DNA from: Gemmatimonas phototrophica
GTDB lineage: Bacteria > Gemmatimonadota > Gemmatimonadetes > Gemmatimonadales > Gemmatimonadaceae
NCBI RefSeq assembly: GCF_000695095.2
Contig: NZ_CP011454.1
Location: 2,418,001-2,482,000 of the forward strand
Direction of reading: 5' to 3'
Length of the DNA: 64,000 nt
The notes beneath the pieces were generated by a model, which saw only the letters and a list, made by a program, of their open reading frames with translations, was not told where the DNA came from and searched no databases. Shown here one piece after another: positions 51,931 through 60,683 of this stretch (positions are counted from its first letter, which is position 1; every line of letters starts with the position of its first letter). Both the position numbers and the translations under genes were made by a program.

Positions 51931-52877
51931 GCGCCGGACCTCTCGACCCGACGCCGTTGGTGGTAGGCGTGGATGGCGGCGGAAGCCGTACCCGGGTGTT
52001 ACTCGCCGATGCCAGCGGCAAAGTGCTGGCGCGGATAGAAGGGCCCGCGAGTGCGCTTCAACCGGGACAGGAATCGCTCGCCGCCGACGTAATCAAGTCA
52101 CTCATTGGCGAGGCGCTCACCACCGCTGAGCGGACCGAAACCCGCCCCGCCGTATGCGTGGTGGGCGTTGCCGGCGCTGGACAGGAGCGGGCGGCGCAGG
52201 CGCTTTGGTCGGCATTGGCGCAGCGGCGAATCGCGGACGATGTTTCCGTGCAGGCCGATGCCACCATTGCCATGGACGATGCCTTCGGGGATTCAGCCGG
52301 TGTGCTGCTTATTGCCGGCACCGGCAGTGTGGCGTACTCCAAGGGGCCCGATGGGCGAACCGAGCGGTGTGGTGGTTGGGGGCCCAACATTGGCGACGAA
52401 GGGAGTGCGCATTGGCTGGGGCGCCGGGCACTCAGCGTAATCACGGCAGCACACGATGGTCGTGAGCCGGAAACGGCGTTGACCGGTGCCATCCTGACGG
52501 CGCTTGAGCTGGAGTCCCTGGATGACATCATCCCGTGGGCCGCGAAGGCCACGCCGAGTGCCTACGCGCTGCTGGCCCCTGTGGTCGCGCAGGTAGCCGC
52601 GACCGGTGACTTGCGTGCCAATGCCCTGATTTCCTTCTGCGTTGAAGAGCTGGCGTTGCATGTGCGCACCTTGGCCCGTCGCTGCTTTACCGATGAGCGA
52701 GCGGCCATCCCGGTGGCGTTCGCCGGCGGTTTGCTGGCGCGCGGATCGCTCGTGCGCAAGCGCCTGGAACAACGGCTCAAGAGTGCCGTGCCCGGTGCGA
52801 CCATTCGCAGCGAGGAGGTTGACGCGGCGCGCGGAGCGGTGCGTCGTGCCCGACGTCTGCTGGGTGTTGAGGTGTGA
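51927..52877 (+). CDS. N-acetylglucosamine kinase (BadF/BadG/BcrA/BcrD ATPase fold)
   Basis: 316 residues from ATG 51927, overlapping the symporter stop as ATGA. ASKHA-type sugar kinase: the phosphate-1 motif VGVDGGGSRTRVLLAD, ADATIAMDDAF, the phosphate-2 motif LLIAGTGSVAYS, GGWGPNIGDEGSAHWLGRRA, and an adenosine-site FAGGLL. It phosphorylates the imported amino sugar at C6, the substrate of the preceding NagB fusion after deacetylation. Last gene of the plus-strand run before a terminator. Confidence 0.88.
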   Translation: MSAGPLDPTPLVVGVDGGGSRTRVLLADASGKVLARIEGPASALQPGQESLAADVIKSLIGEALTTAERTETRPAVCVVGVAGAGQERAAQALWSALAQRRIADDVSVQADATIAMDDAFGDSAGVLLIAGTGSVAYSKGPDGRTERCGGWGPNIGDEGSAHWLGRRALSVITAAHDGREPETALTGAILTALELESLDDIIPWAAKATPSAYALLAPVVAQVAATGDLRANALISFCVEELALHVRTLARRCFTDERAAIPVAFAGGLLARGSLVRKRLEQRLKSAVPGATIRSEEVDAARGAVRRARRLLGVEV

Positions 52878-52913
52878 GCGGCAGCTGACACACCGCCTGA
52901 CATGAAGCATGCA

Positions 52914-52951
52914 AAAGGCCACCGTGGACACGGCGATCCACGGTGGCCTTT
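52914..52951. terminator. Bidirectional intrinsic terminator
   Basis: A perfect 15-bp inverted repeat (AAAGGCCACCGTGGA and its complement) with an 8-base loop separates the kinase gene from the convergent hydroxylase gene. Both arms end in A/T-rich tails. Confidence 0.85.
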
Positions 52952-52963
52952 CTCGTACGCCGA

Positions 52964-54268
52964 TCATGAGTGGGCGTGGTGCCAGTCCATCCGCTCATCG
53001 CTGGGCGCGACGAATGCCGATCGCATGGCCCATAGCCAGAACAGGCTGGCCGCACAGACCGTAAGGAGCAGACCACCGGCCAACCAATGCGTGGTGGTCA
53101 GCAAGGCGATCCCGGCAATCAAGAGGGCTCCCAGTCGCGCCTGTTCGGCCGTGAGCGCCCATCGCCTGGCTTCGAGAGTGCCTCCGACATTGGTGAGCGC
53201 GAGCACGATATAGAATGCCCCGGCACTCAATTGTCCAATCGGCAATGTGCCGGCGTTGGAGAGCAGCCATAGCGCTGGGGGAATGCTGAGGACAAAGTGC
53301 GTCAGTGCGTAGCGCGTCAACGCTGAAGGGATCGCCGGATCGAAAAGGGCAAATGTCTCACGGGATACTTCCGGTACCACCACGGCACCTCCCTGCTCCA
53401 CCGGACGCCACCCTGGCGATCCAAACACGTGGTGCCAGCGATCAGACCATGACCGGGCCTGCCATACGCTGCGCGCGATGGCCACATACTGGTGGACCTG
53501 CACCCAGAGCGGATTCCAGCTTCGGAGCGGCGTGGTGAGCCCGTACACCGGCTCCTGTCGCTCCTCGGTAAAGGTGCCGAACCAGCGATCCCACACAATA
53601 AACACACCAGCGTAGTTGCGATCCTGATACTCCGGGTTCACGCCATGGTGCACCCGATGGTGTGACGGTGTATTCAGGAGCCGTTCACACCATGACGGCA
53701 AACGATCGATGGCGCGGGTATGAATCCAGAACTGGTACACCAGGTTGAGGGCATAGCACGCGGCGAACTGCTCCCACGGCATGCCGAGCACGGCGAGCGG
53801 GACATAGAAAATCCATGACAACAGCCCCCCCACGGCACTTTGCCGGAGCGCCACGGCAAGGTTGTACTCCTCGCTGCTGTGGTGCACCACATGCCCTGCC
53901 CAAAAGACATTGACTTCGTGTGAGACCCGGTGGAACCAGTAATAGGCAAAGTCCACCAGGACGAACGCCACACACCAGCCCATGATGTTGGCAGGATCAA
54001 TGCCGCCAGTACTGGCGCGCCACGACCCGGCCGGCCACGCGGCCACGGGCAAGAACCGCTGGACACGAGCGTGTTCGGCAATCCAGGCGTATGCTCCGAT
54101 AAGCAGCACCTTGGTGAACACGCCCGCGATCTGACTGATGGTGCCGGCCGACAAATCACTGATGCTGTCATTCAGGCGGTACAACGACCGACGGCCGAAC
54201 CGCGCGTAGAGCAGTTCGACCGTGATCAGCAGAAAGAACAGCGGGATCGAGGCCTGGATGATCCCCAT
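52964..54268 (-). CDS. Membrane-bound fatty-acid/sterol hydroxylase, AGMO-like
   Basis: 434 residues. The eight-histidine di-iron motif of the fatty-acid hydroxylase superfamily is complete: HRVSHEVNVFWAGHVVHHS and SHHRVHH. Hydrophobic helices flank it at the N-terminus and there is a separate group of about four to five near the C-terminus (residues 320-420). The extended C-terminal helical part is like alkylglycerol monooxygenase (TMEM195). It probably hydroxylates lipid chains or cleaves ether lipids using O2. Ends 12 bases after the terminator shared with the kinase gene. Confidence 0.85.
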   Translation of the reverse strand: MGIIQASIPLFFLLITVELLYARFGRRSLYRLNDSISDLSAGTISQIAGVFTKVLLIGAYAWIAEHARVQRFLPVAAWPAGSWRASTGGIDPANIMGWCVAFVLVDFAYYWFHRVSHEVNVFWAGHVVHHSSEEYNLAVALRQSAVGGLLSWIFYVPLAVLGMPWEQFAACYALNLVYQFWIHTRAIDRLPSWCERLLNTPSHHRVHHGVNPEYQDRNYAGVFIVWDRWFGTFTEERQEPVYGLTTPLRSWNPLWVQVHQYVAIARSVWQARSWSDRWHHVFGSPGWRPVEQGGAVVVPEVSRETFALFDPAIPSALTRYALTHFVLSIPPALWLLSNAGTLPIGQLSAGAFYIVLALTNVGGTLEARRWALTAEQARLGALLIAGIALLTTTHWLAGGLLLTVCAASLFWLWAMRSAFVAPSDERMDWHHAHS

Positions 54269-54286
54269 GTATCGCCCGTGCTCCGC

Positions 54287-55579
54287 TTACGCGGGCACCA
54301 CCACGTCGGCGCCATCCTTTGGTGTTTCAAGGACGCCTTCCCAGCGGGCCATCACGGCCGTCGCCAGACAGTTGCCCAGCAGATTCACCGACGTACGGGC
54401 CATGTCCATGATGGCATCAACGCCGAGAATGATGGCGATGCCCTCAAGCGGCAGGCCAAACTGCGCGAGCGCGCCCGACAGGATGACCAACGATGCGCGC
54501 GGTACCGCTGCCACGCCTTTCGATGTGAGCATGAGCGTCAGCATCATGAGCAACTGCGTGCCGATGGGCATGTCGATGCCGGCGGCCTGTGCCACGAAGA
54601 CCGAGGCTATGGCGAGGTACAGCGTGCTACCGTCGAGGTTGAACGAATAGCCCGTAGGCAACACGAACGAGACGATGCGGCGCGGAACGCCGAACTTCTC
54701 CATGGCCTGCATGGCCTGGGGGAAGGCGGCCTCCGAGGAGGCCGTGGTAAACGCGATGAGCCACGGTTCCTTGACCAGCGCCCAGAAGCGCTTGAGATCG
54801 AGCTTGGCCAGCATCGCGATGGGCAGCAATACCACCACCACGAAAATGATGAGGGACACGTAGAGTGTACCCACAAGCTTGGCCAGGTTGATCATGACAT
54901 CCAGACCGCTCTTGCCCACCGTTACGCCAATAGCCGCCCCGATCCCGATGGGTGCGTACGTCATGACGATACCGACGAACTTGAACATGATGTCGCTGAG
55001 CGACTGCAGCCAATCGAGCATGAACTTCTTGGACGGTCCCTCAACCTTGGCGAGCGCGACCGCAAAGATGATGGCAAAGAACACGATCTGCAGCACTTCA
55101 TTTTGTGCGGCCGCTTCGAAGAAACTCTGCGGCACCGTGTGCTCCAGTACCGATCCGAACGTGGGTGTCTTCGCCGCCAGGGCCTTGAACTCTTCGCTGT
55201 CAGCAGCGGCCGAGATGGATAGTCCCACGCCGGGCTTGACCACGTTGACGGCAATGAGACCGATGGCCAACGCCAGCGTGGTAACGACTTCGAAGTAGAT
55301 GATGGATCGCAGGGCCAGCTTCCCCACCTTCTTCATGTCGTCGCCGTGGCCGGCGATGCCCACCACGAGGGTACTGAACAGCAGCGGCACGATCAACGAC
55401 TTGATCATGCGCAGGAAGATGTTGGCGAACGGCTTGAGATTGGGCGCGAAGTCCGGCGCCAGCCAACCCACGAGGATACCCGCGATCATCGAGATGATGA
55501 TCCAGCCGGTGAAACCAATGCCCAGGAAGCCCTTCTTTCCCGGAGTGGCGGCGGACGTGTCGGCGGAGAGATGAGCCAT
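54287..55579 (-). CDS. Dicarboxylate/amino-acid:cation symporter (DAACS family)
   Basis: 430 residues. Glutamate/aspartate or C4-dicarboxylate transporter of the GltP/DctA group. Serine-rich re-entrant loop FTTASSEAAFPQ, NLDGSTLY in helix 7, a second hairpin TSKGVAAVPRASLVIL, and MARTSVNLLGN in helix 8, which binds the substrate. About eight helices plus two hairpins. Substrate choice (Glu, Asp or malate) cannot be read with certainty. Starts 27 bases after the permease gene. Confidence 0.92.
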   Translation of the reverse strand: MAHLSADTSAATPGKKGFLGIGFTGWIIISMIAGILVGWLAPDFAPNLKPFANIFLRMIKSLIVPLLFSTLVVGIAGHGDDMKKVGKLALRSIIYFEVVTTLALAIGLIAVNVVKPGVGLSISAAADSEEFKALAAKTPTFGSVLEHTVPQSFFEAAAQNEVLQIVFFAIIFAVALAKVEGPSKKFMLDWLQSLSDIMFKFVGIVMTYAPIGIGAAIGVTVGKSGLDVMINLAKLVGTLYVSLIIFVVVVLLPIAMLAKLDLKRFWALVKEPWLIAFTTASSEAAFPQAMQAMEKFGVPRRIVSFVLPTGYSFNLDGSTLYLAIASVFVAQAAGIDMPIGTQLLMMLTLMLTSKGVAAVPRASLVILSGALAQFGLPLEGIAIILGVDAIMDMARTSVNLLGNCLATAVMARWEGVLETPKDGADVVVPA

Positions 55580-55606
55580 GAGTCGGTCGAGAGGAATTGC
55601 AGTCGG

Positions 55607-57091
55607 TCAGCGATCCGTGGCGCCGGTACGCAGCACGGAGTTACGGTAGCCGTAGATGAAGTAGACGCCAAGCCCAATTGCCATCCATACGCCGAACGCA
55701 ATCCAGGCGCTGACGGGCAATCCCTTCATGATGAACACACACGCGCTGGCGCCCATGAGGGTCACCCCCCACACGAACGGCACCCGGAACGGGCGCGGAC
55801 GATCCGGCTCGCGGATGCGCAGCACCAGCACCCCAATACAGACCACGGAAAAGGCCGCAAGCGTCCCGATATTGGTGAGATCATAGGTGGCCGCATCGTC
55901 CGCCAGGAGTGAGCCCAACGCCACCAGCACCCCGGTGATCAGGGTGGTCACCTTGGGGGTGCGTGTTTTGGGATCCAGCTTGGCGGCAAACTTTGGGAGC
56001 AGCCCGTCACGCGCCATCGCGTAGAAAATGCGCGGCTGGCCATACTGGAATACGAGCAACACGGCAGACATGGAGACCACGGCACCAGCGGCAACAATCC
56101 AGCTGGCCGTGTCCAGTCCGGCCAATGAAAGCGCCTTGGCCAAGGGATCAGAGCTGCGCAACTGCTGGTACGGGACAAGCCCCGTGGCCACGAACCCGAC
56201 CACGACATAGATCAGCGTACAGATGGCCAATCCCCCCAGAATACCGCGCGGCAAGTTGCGCTGCGGATCCTTGGTTTCTTCGGCGGCCGTCGAGATGGCA
56301 TCAAAACCGATATACGCAAAGAAGACGATGGCCGCGCCCTGATGAATACCGGTGAATCCGTTGGGGGCGAACGGCTTGTAGTTGGCCGGATCGATGTGCA
56401 ACGCGCCAACAATCACGAACAAGCCCAGCACAATGAGCTTGATGATGACCATGATGTTGTTGGCACGGGTGCTTTCCTTCACGCCTTGCATGAGCAAGGC
56501 CGTGATGGCAGCGACAATACCAAACGCGGGGAGGTTGATGAGCACTGGCATGCCGGCAATGCGCGGTGCCGTATCCAACAACGCGCGTACCGCAGGATCC
56601 GCACTGGCCTTTACGTTCCAGTACCCGTGTGTCATCCACCCCGGGAGATCAATGCCAAATCCGCTCAGCAGGGAATTGAAGTACCCGGCCCATCCGATGG
56701 CCACCGCCACGTTCCCGACGGCATACTCAAGAATGAGCGCCCAACCGACAATCCAGGCCACGATTTCGCCGAGCGTCGCATACGAATACGCGTAGGCGCT
56801 CCCGGCCTGTGGGATCATTGAGGCCAACTCGGCATAGCAGAGTGCCGCCAGTCCACACACGGCGCCGAGCAGCACGAAGGAGAGCACGAGTGCGGGACCG
56901 GCGCCGTATCGGACGACCGTGCCGTCGGCGAGCGTTTCTCCCGCAGCGGCCGTACCGAGCGACGAGAAAATGCCGGCGCCGATGACGGCGCCAATTGCGA
57001 GCATGACGAGATCGCCTGCGCCGAGGGTGCGGCGCATGCCGTGTTCACCGTCTTCTGCAGTAACGATCGGCTTACGATCGAACAGCCCCAT
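55607..57091 (-). CDS. APC-family amino-acid permease
   Basis: 494 residues, about 12-14 transmembrane helices. Begins with a short cytosolic tail, then GDLVMLAIGAVIGAGIFSSLG, the APC family signature. FVLLGAVCGLAALCYAELAS and IVFFAYIGFDAISTAAEETKDPQRNLPRGI (helix 6, substrate region) are typical of the cationic amino-acid transporter-like YfnA group. Substrate unknown. First gene of the minus-strand trio with the DAACS symporter and the hydroxylase. Confidence 0.9.
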   Translation of the reverse strand: MGLFDRKPIVTAEDGEHGMRRTLGAGDLVMLAIGAVIGAGIFSSLGTAAAGETLADGTVVRYGAGPALVLSFVLLGAVCGLAALCYAELASMIPQAGSAYAYSYATLGEIVAWIVGWALILEYAVGNVAVAIGWAGYFNSLLSGFGIDLPGWMTHGYWNVKASADPAVRALLDTAPRIAGMPVLINLPAFGIVAAITALLMQGVKESTRANNIMVIIKLIVLGLFVIVGALHIDPANYKPFAPNGFTGIHQGAAIVFFAYIGFDAISTAAEETKDPQRNLPRGILGGLAICTLIYVVVGFVATGLVPYQQLRSSDPLAKALSLAGLDTASWIVAAGAVVSMSAVLLVFQYGQPRIFYAMARDGLLPKFAAKLDPKTRTPKVTTLITGVLVALGSLLADDAATYDLTNIGTLAAFSVVCIGVLVLRIREPDRPRPFRVPFVWGVTLMGASACVFIMKGLPVSAWIAFGVWMAIGLGVYFIYGYRNSVLRTGATDR

Positions 57092-57179
57092 GACGTGTCT
57101 GGATGTGGGGGAGGCCGCAGTCCCGGAGGGAGTATGACTGCGAGCACGCTATCGGGGGCAAGCTAGTGCCCCGCACCGA

Positions 57180-58028
57180 TCACAGCGAGTAGGTGATCTC
57201 GGTCCGCGCACGCACGGGGACGCCCTGCGCATTGACAGCGGGGCGGAATCGGATGGCAATCAGCGCATCACGCAATTTGCGATTGTAGGACCCGTCTTTC
57301 GTGGGGTTGAACTGCAGGTCGAGGACCTTGCCCGTTGAATCGACGTCGAAGACGACCACGATGGTGCCCTTGGCCTTGTTGGGCACGGGCAGAGGGGGGA
57401 GAAACAGTTCGGTGGGTGCCGGCGGGTAGACGGTACCAGGCCCACCGCCCGTGCCAGCCCCTACGGAAGTGCCCTTCCCGGTGCCTACCCCGGAGCCTAC
57501 GCCGCCGCCTGACCCTGGCCCGCTGCCGCCACTCCCATCTGAGCCAGCGCCGCCACCACTTCCGGAGGTGGCGCTCTTCACGTCGGCCGATTGGGTGGCC
57601 GTTGTCGGCGTGGGCTGGGGTGTGGGCTGAGGTGTTGGCGGTGGAGGAACCGGCGGAGGCGGAACCACCGGCGGCTTGATCACCGGCGGGTTGATCTGCG
57701 GCGTGGTGACAGGAGTCGGTGCCGGAGCCACTCGGACATACTGGAGGCGTTCCTGCTTCATTTGGCCCCCAGTTCCCTGATTGCCCCCACCTCCGCCGCC
57801 TGCGGGCCCCAATCCGCCCGCTCCCAGCACCTCCCTCATGAGTTCCGGCGACGTGAACGGAACGATCAGGAGGGCGATGATGGCCACGTGCAGAAAGATG
57901 GCCAGCATCAGGCTGGCGGTTCGTTTCTGCTTCGCGACGGGGATACCGATTGGTGGCCGGTACCGGGGACGCTGGGGGGCGTCTGGCGGCGGCAACGGTA
58001 CGGTGTCGTCTGGGGGAAGAGCGGCCAT
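57180..58028 (-). CDS. TonB-family energy transducer with Gly/Pro-rich linker
   Basis: 282 residues. An N-terminal cytosolic Pro-rich tail of 35 residues, one membrane helix (SLMLAIFLHVAIIALLIV) and a periplasmic stretch of Gly and Pro repeats. A C-terminal beta domain (GTIVVVFDVDSTGKVLDLQF, ALIAIRFRPAVNAQG) matches the TonB C-domain. It would pass proton-motive force from ExbB/ExbD to outer-membrane receptors. A terminator separates it from the exbD genes upstream, so it may be expressed on its own or by read-through. Confidence 0.8.
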   Translation of the reverse strand: MAALPPDDTVPLPPPDAPQRPRYRPPIGIPVAKQKRTASLMLAIFLHVAIIALLIVPFTSPELMREVLGAGGLGPAGGGGGGNQGTGGQMKQERLQYVRVAPAPTPVTTPQINPPVIKPPVVPPPPVPPPPTPQPTPQPTPTTATQSADVKSATSGSGGGAGSDGSGGSGPGSGGGVGSGVGTGKGTSVGAGTGGGPGTVYPPAPTELFLPPLPVPNKAKGTIVVVFDVDSTGKVLDLQFNPTKDGSYNRKLRDALIAIRFRPAVNAQGVPVRARTEITYSL

Positions 58029-58057
58029 GCCCGGGGATTGGAGGATGATGAAACGTA

Positions 58058-58095
58058 ATACGGCGGGCGAGCCCTATTGGGTTCGCCCGCCGTAT
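58058..58095 (-). terminator. Intrinsic terminator between exbD and the second tonB
   Basis: A 17-bp stem (ATACGGCGGGCGA plus GCCC pairing with GGGT) over a TATT loop. It lies 45 bases after the exbD stop. On the minus strand the exit is weakly T-rich. Confidence 0.7.
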
Positions 58096-58140
58096 AGAAC
58101 ACCGAAGACCGTGGATGGGTGCCCTACGGGCGCCCGCCGC

Positions 58141-58548
58141 TTACTTGGGTGCGACGCCGATAACCTTGACGCCGGCACCGCGCGCCTGGTCCATGGCCCA
58201 GATCACGTTGGCATAGATCGCCATCGTGTCGCCCTTGATGAAGATGATCTTCTCAGGACGGGGGTCATAGATCGCCTTGAGGCGATTGAACAGGTCGGCC
58301 CGCTCCACCGGCTCCTTATTGACCGCGTACTTGTCTTCCGGGAGGATTTCAAGCACGATCTGGTCAGGATTGACCTGTGTGGTTTGCGGCTGCGGATTCG
58401 GATCGGGGAGCTGCGTGTCGATGGCCTTGCGGCTCATCGGGATGATCATCATGAAGATGATGAGCAGCACGAGGAGCACGTCGATCATGGGGGTGACGTT
58501 GATCTCATTATTGAGACTGCTGCCACCGCCGCCGGTTGACATACCCAT
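58141..58548 (-). CDS. exbD: ExbD/TolR-family biopolymer transport protein
   Basis: 135 residues. One N-terminal membrane helix with the proton-carrying Asp in NVTPMIDVLLVLLIIFMM, and a periplasmic domain. The start codon overlaps the stop of the first exbD (TAATG), so the two are coupled. Works in the ExbB/ExbD motor that drives TonB. Confidence 0.92.
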   Translation of the reverse strand: MGMSTGGGGSSLNNEINVTPMIDVLLVLLIIFMMIIPMSRKAIDTQLPDPNPQPQTTQVNPDQIVLEILPEDKYAVNKEPVERADLFNRLKAIYDPRPEKIIFIKGDTMAIYANVIWAMDQARGAGVKVIGVAPK

Positions 58549-59012
58549 TACTGGCTCCCCCCTGGCTTGATGCGATCCGACTCGACGAGCGATTCGGTAC
58601 CGTTGAGCTGTTCCGTGATGAGTGCCGCGACGCGGACCCCACCCTTGGAGAGCACACCCAGCGCGTCGACGACTTTCAGATACTGAAGGTCCTTGTGGGC
58701 CTTCACGTACATGATGTAGTCCTCGCGCTCCTGTCCGTAGATGTCACGGACGGCCGTTTCGAGATCCTCGTTCCGGATCGGCTTCTTGTTCAGGTAATAG
58801 CGACCCTGATCGTCGATACCGAGTACCTGGTCACCATCTTCTTCCGGGTGCGGCTTGAGGTTTTGCCCCTCAGGCGGCACCGCCTTGAAGCCCGCGTTGA
58901 TCTGCGGGATCGTGATCATGAAGATGATGAGCAGTACCAGCATCACGTCGATCATGGGGGTGACGTTCGGTTCGGCCTTTACGCCGCCGCCGCCGCCGAG
59001 ACTCATGCCCAT
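58548..59012 (-). CDS. exbD: ExbD/TolR-family biopolymer transport protein
   Basis: 154 residues. Same architecture as its neighbour: N-terminal NVTPMIDVMLVLLIIFMI helix with the key Asp, then a longer periplasmic domain. Paralogue of the downstream gene; two ExbD copies following one ExbB are common in TonB loci of several phyla. They may assemble as a heteromeric motor. Confidence 0.92.
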   Translation of the reverse strand: MGMSLGGGGGVKAEPNVTPMIDVMLVLLIIFMITIPQINAGFKAVPPEGQNLKPHPEEDGDQVLGIDDQGRYYLNKKPIRNEDLETAVRDIYGQEREDYIMYVKAHKDLQYLKVVDALGVLSKGGVRVAALITEQLNGTESLVESDRIKPGGSQ

Positions 59013-59089
59013 GGCGTTACTCCGTGATTACGCCGCCGGAGAACGCTCCCGATGGAGCGCTCACCCGCGAATCGTCGTGAAGGGATCGC

Positions 59090-59821
59090 TTACTGCGAGA
59101 TCGACGACTGGCCAGCCGTGTTGAACTCGCGCGTGAAGCGCGACCGGCCGAACTCACCCGAGACACCCTTGATGAGGTAGTCGATCATTTCCTTCGACGT
59201 GTACGTCATTTCGGCGATGAGGTTGTCGATCTTCGTCTGGAAGAAGTTGAACGACCACACCGCAGGAATGGCGACGCCGATACCGATGGCCGTCGTGATG
59301 AGGGCTTCGGCGACACCGGCCGCGATGGCGGAGATACCGCCGGCGCCCGAGCTGGCCATACCCGTGAACGAGTTCACGATACCCATCGTGGTACCCAGCA
59401 GACCGACGAACGGCGCAGTGGCGCCGACGGTGGCGAGGATACCCAGACCACGCTTCAGGTCAACGACCGTCATCAGCATTTCGCGCTCAACCGCACGCTC
59501 GGCCGAGTTGATGTCAGCCACCGTGACGGAGCCGTCCTGAATGAGCGGACGGATTTCGCTGAGGGCGCCACCGAGCACTCGCGCCACATGCGACTTCTTG
59601 TAGCCTTCGGCGAGCTTGATGGCTTCGTTGAGATTGTCTTCTTCGAGGAACTGCGAGAACTCAGGGGCGAACTTGCGCGTCTCGGCCTGCGCCTTCCGCA
59701 TGGCCCACCACTTCTGAATGAGCACCGTGAACGAGAACGCCGACATGCCGAGCAGCGTAAAGACGATGCCCTTGGCGAACCAGCCCATCGAGTGGTACAG
59801 CTCCATCAACGACATGTTCAT
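59090..59821 (-). CDS. exbB: ExbB/TolQ/MotA-family proton channel
   Basis: 243 residues. Three membrane helices, including LGILATVGATAPFVGLLGTTMGI with the conserved Thr and Gly/Pro kink, and a helix with AEALITTAIGIGVAIPAV. Forms the pentamer around ExbD that converts proton flow to work on TonB. It lies 33 bases after tonB and 77 bases before exbD. Confidence 0.94.
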   Translation of the reverse strand: MNMSLMELYHSMGWFAKGIVFTLLGMSAFSFTVLIQKWWAMRKAQAETRKFAPEFSQFLEEDNLNEAIKLAEGYKKSHVARVLGGALSEIRPLIQDGSVTVADINSAERAVEREMLMTVVDLKRGLGILATVGATAPFVGLLGTTMGIVNSFTGMASSGAGGISAIAAGVAEALITTAIGIGVAIPAVWSFNFFQTKIDNLIAEMTYTSKEMIDYLIKGVSGEFGRSRFTREFNTAGQSSISQ

Positions 59822-59854
59822 GAGTCGTATCTCCGCAAAACGTTAGGTAGGGGC

Positions 59855-60571
59855 TCAGCGATTGAGCGAGAACTGGAACGGCTGCTGGACGAGCTGCTTC
59901 ACCTTGCGTCCGCCCACTTCTGCGGGGAGGAAGCGCATACGCTGCAACGCGTTCTTTACGGCGGTCGTGAACAGGTCGTTATCGGACTTGAGCGCCTTGA
60001 AGGTGCCCATTTCGGCGCGGCCCGTGGTATCCACGACGAACTGCGCGAGCACCTGGCCTTCGATACCGGCCGTCCGAAGCATGTCCGGATACGCCGGACC
60101 TTGCGCGCCTGGTGCCATCACGACGGGCTTTTCCACCTGGAAGTCGAAATAGGGCTGGTCGCCTTGCGGGACCGGCGCTTTCCCGCCTTCGACACCCTTG
60201 GCGATACCACCGGCAACACCCTTACCCGAGAAGTCGGCCTCGTCTGTGACCTTCTTGGACAAGTCGATTTCGGGAATGACGTTGGGGATTTCGACGGGGG
60301 CCGAAAGCACCTGGAAGCCCTTTGGTGGTGGCGGCGCGGCCACCGCGTCTGGCGGTGGGGGCGGCTTTTCCGGCTCGGGCGGTTTGGGCTCGTCCTTCTT
60401 GACCTCAACGAAATCGACCTTCTCTTCTTTCGGCTTTTCGTTCACGATGCCGGCGTTCTTCGTCACGACGACGAGCGCGGCAACGATGGCCGTATGGAAG
60501 ACGATCGAGGCAAAGGACCCACCCAAGCGCTTCTGCTTCTTCGCCTGTGACTCAAGCAGGTTGTTGAACAT
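59855..60571 (-). CDS. tonB: TonB-family energy transducer
   Basis: 238 residues. N-terminal membrane helix SIVFHTAIVAALVVVT, then a proline/lysine/glutamate stretch (PKPPEPEKPPPPPDAV) that spans the periplasm, and a C-terminal TonB domain with AQFVVDTTGRAEMGTFKAL and NALQRMRFLPAEVGG. It heads the operon tonB-exbB-exbD-exbD and has a likely promoter about 65 bases upstream. Confidence 0.92.
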   Translation of the reverse strand: MFNNLLESQAKKQKRLGGSFASIVFHTAIVAALVVVTKNAGIVNEKPKEEKVDFVEVKKDEPKPPEPEKPPPPPDAVAAPPPPKGFQVLSAPVEIPNVIPEIDLSKKVTDEADFSGKGVAGGIAKGVEGGKAPVPQGDQPYFDFQVEKPVVMAPGAQGPAYPDMLRTAGIEGQVLAQFVVDTTGRAEMGTFKALKSDNDLFTTAVKNALQRMRFLPAEVGGRKVKQLVQQPFQFSLNR

Positions 60572-60633
60572 CTCGCTTGTCCGGGGTGCGGGCTACGATG
60601 TCGCATCTCAGGGCGTCCGAGGGCGACTGTGCG

Positions 60634-60661
60634 ATTCTACGCCCCCCGCATGATCCGGCAA
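60634..60661 (-). promoter_or_regulatory. Candidate sigma-70 promoter of the tonB operon
   Basis: On the minus strand TTGCCG and TAGAAT are separated by 16 bases; the -10 matches consensus at five of six positions. Transcription would start near 60627, 55 bases before the tonB start. It lies between the end of the kinase gene and tonB. Confidence 0.55.
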
Positions 60662-60683
60662 TGGAAAGAAGATTAGGATCGGA

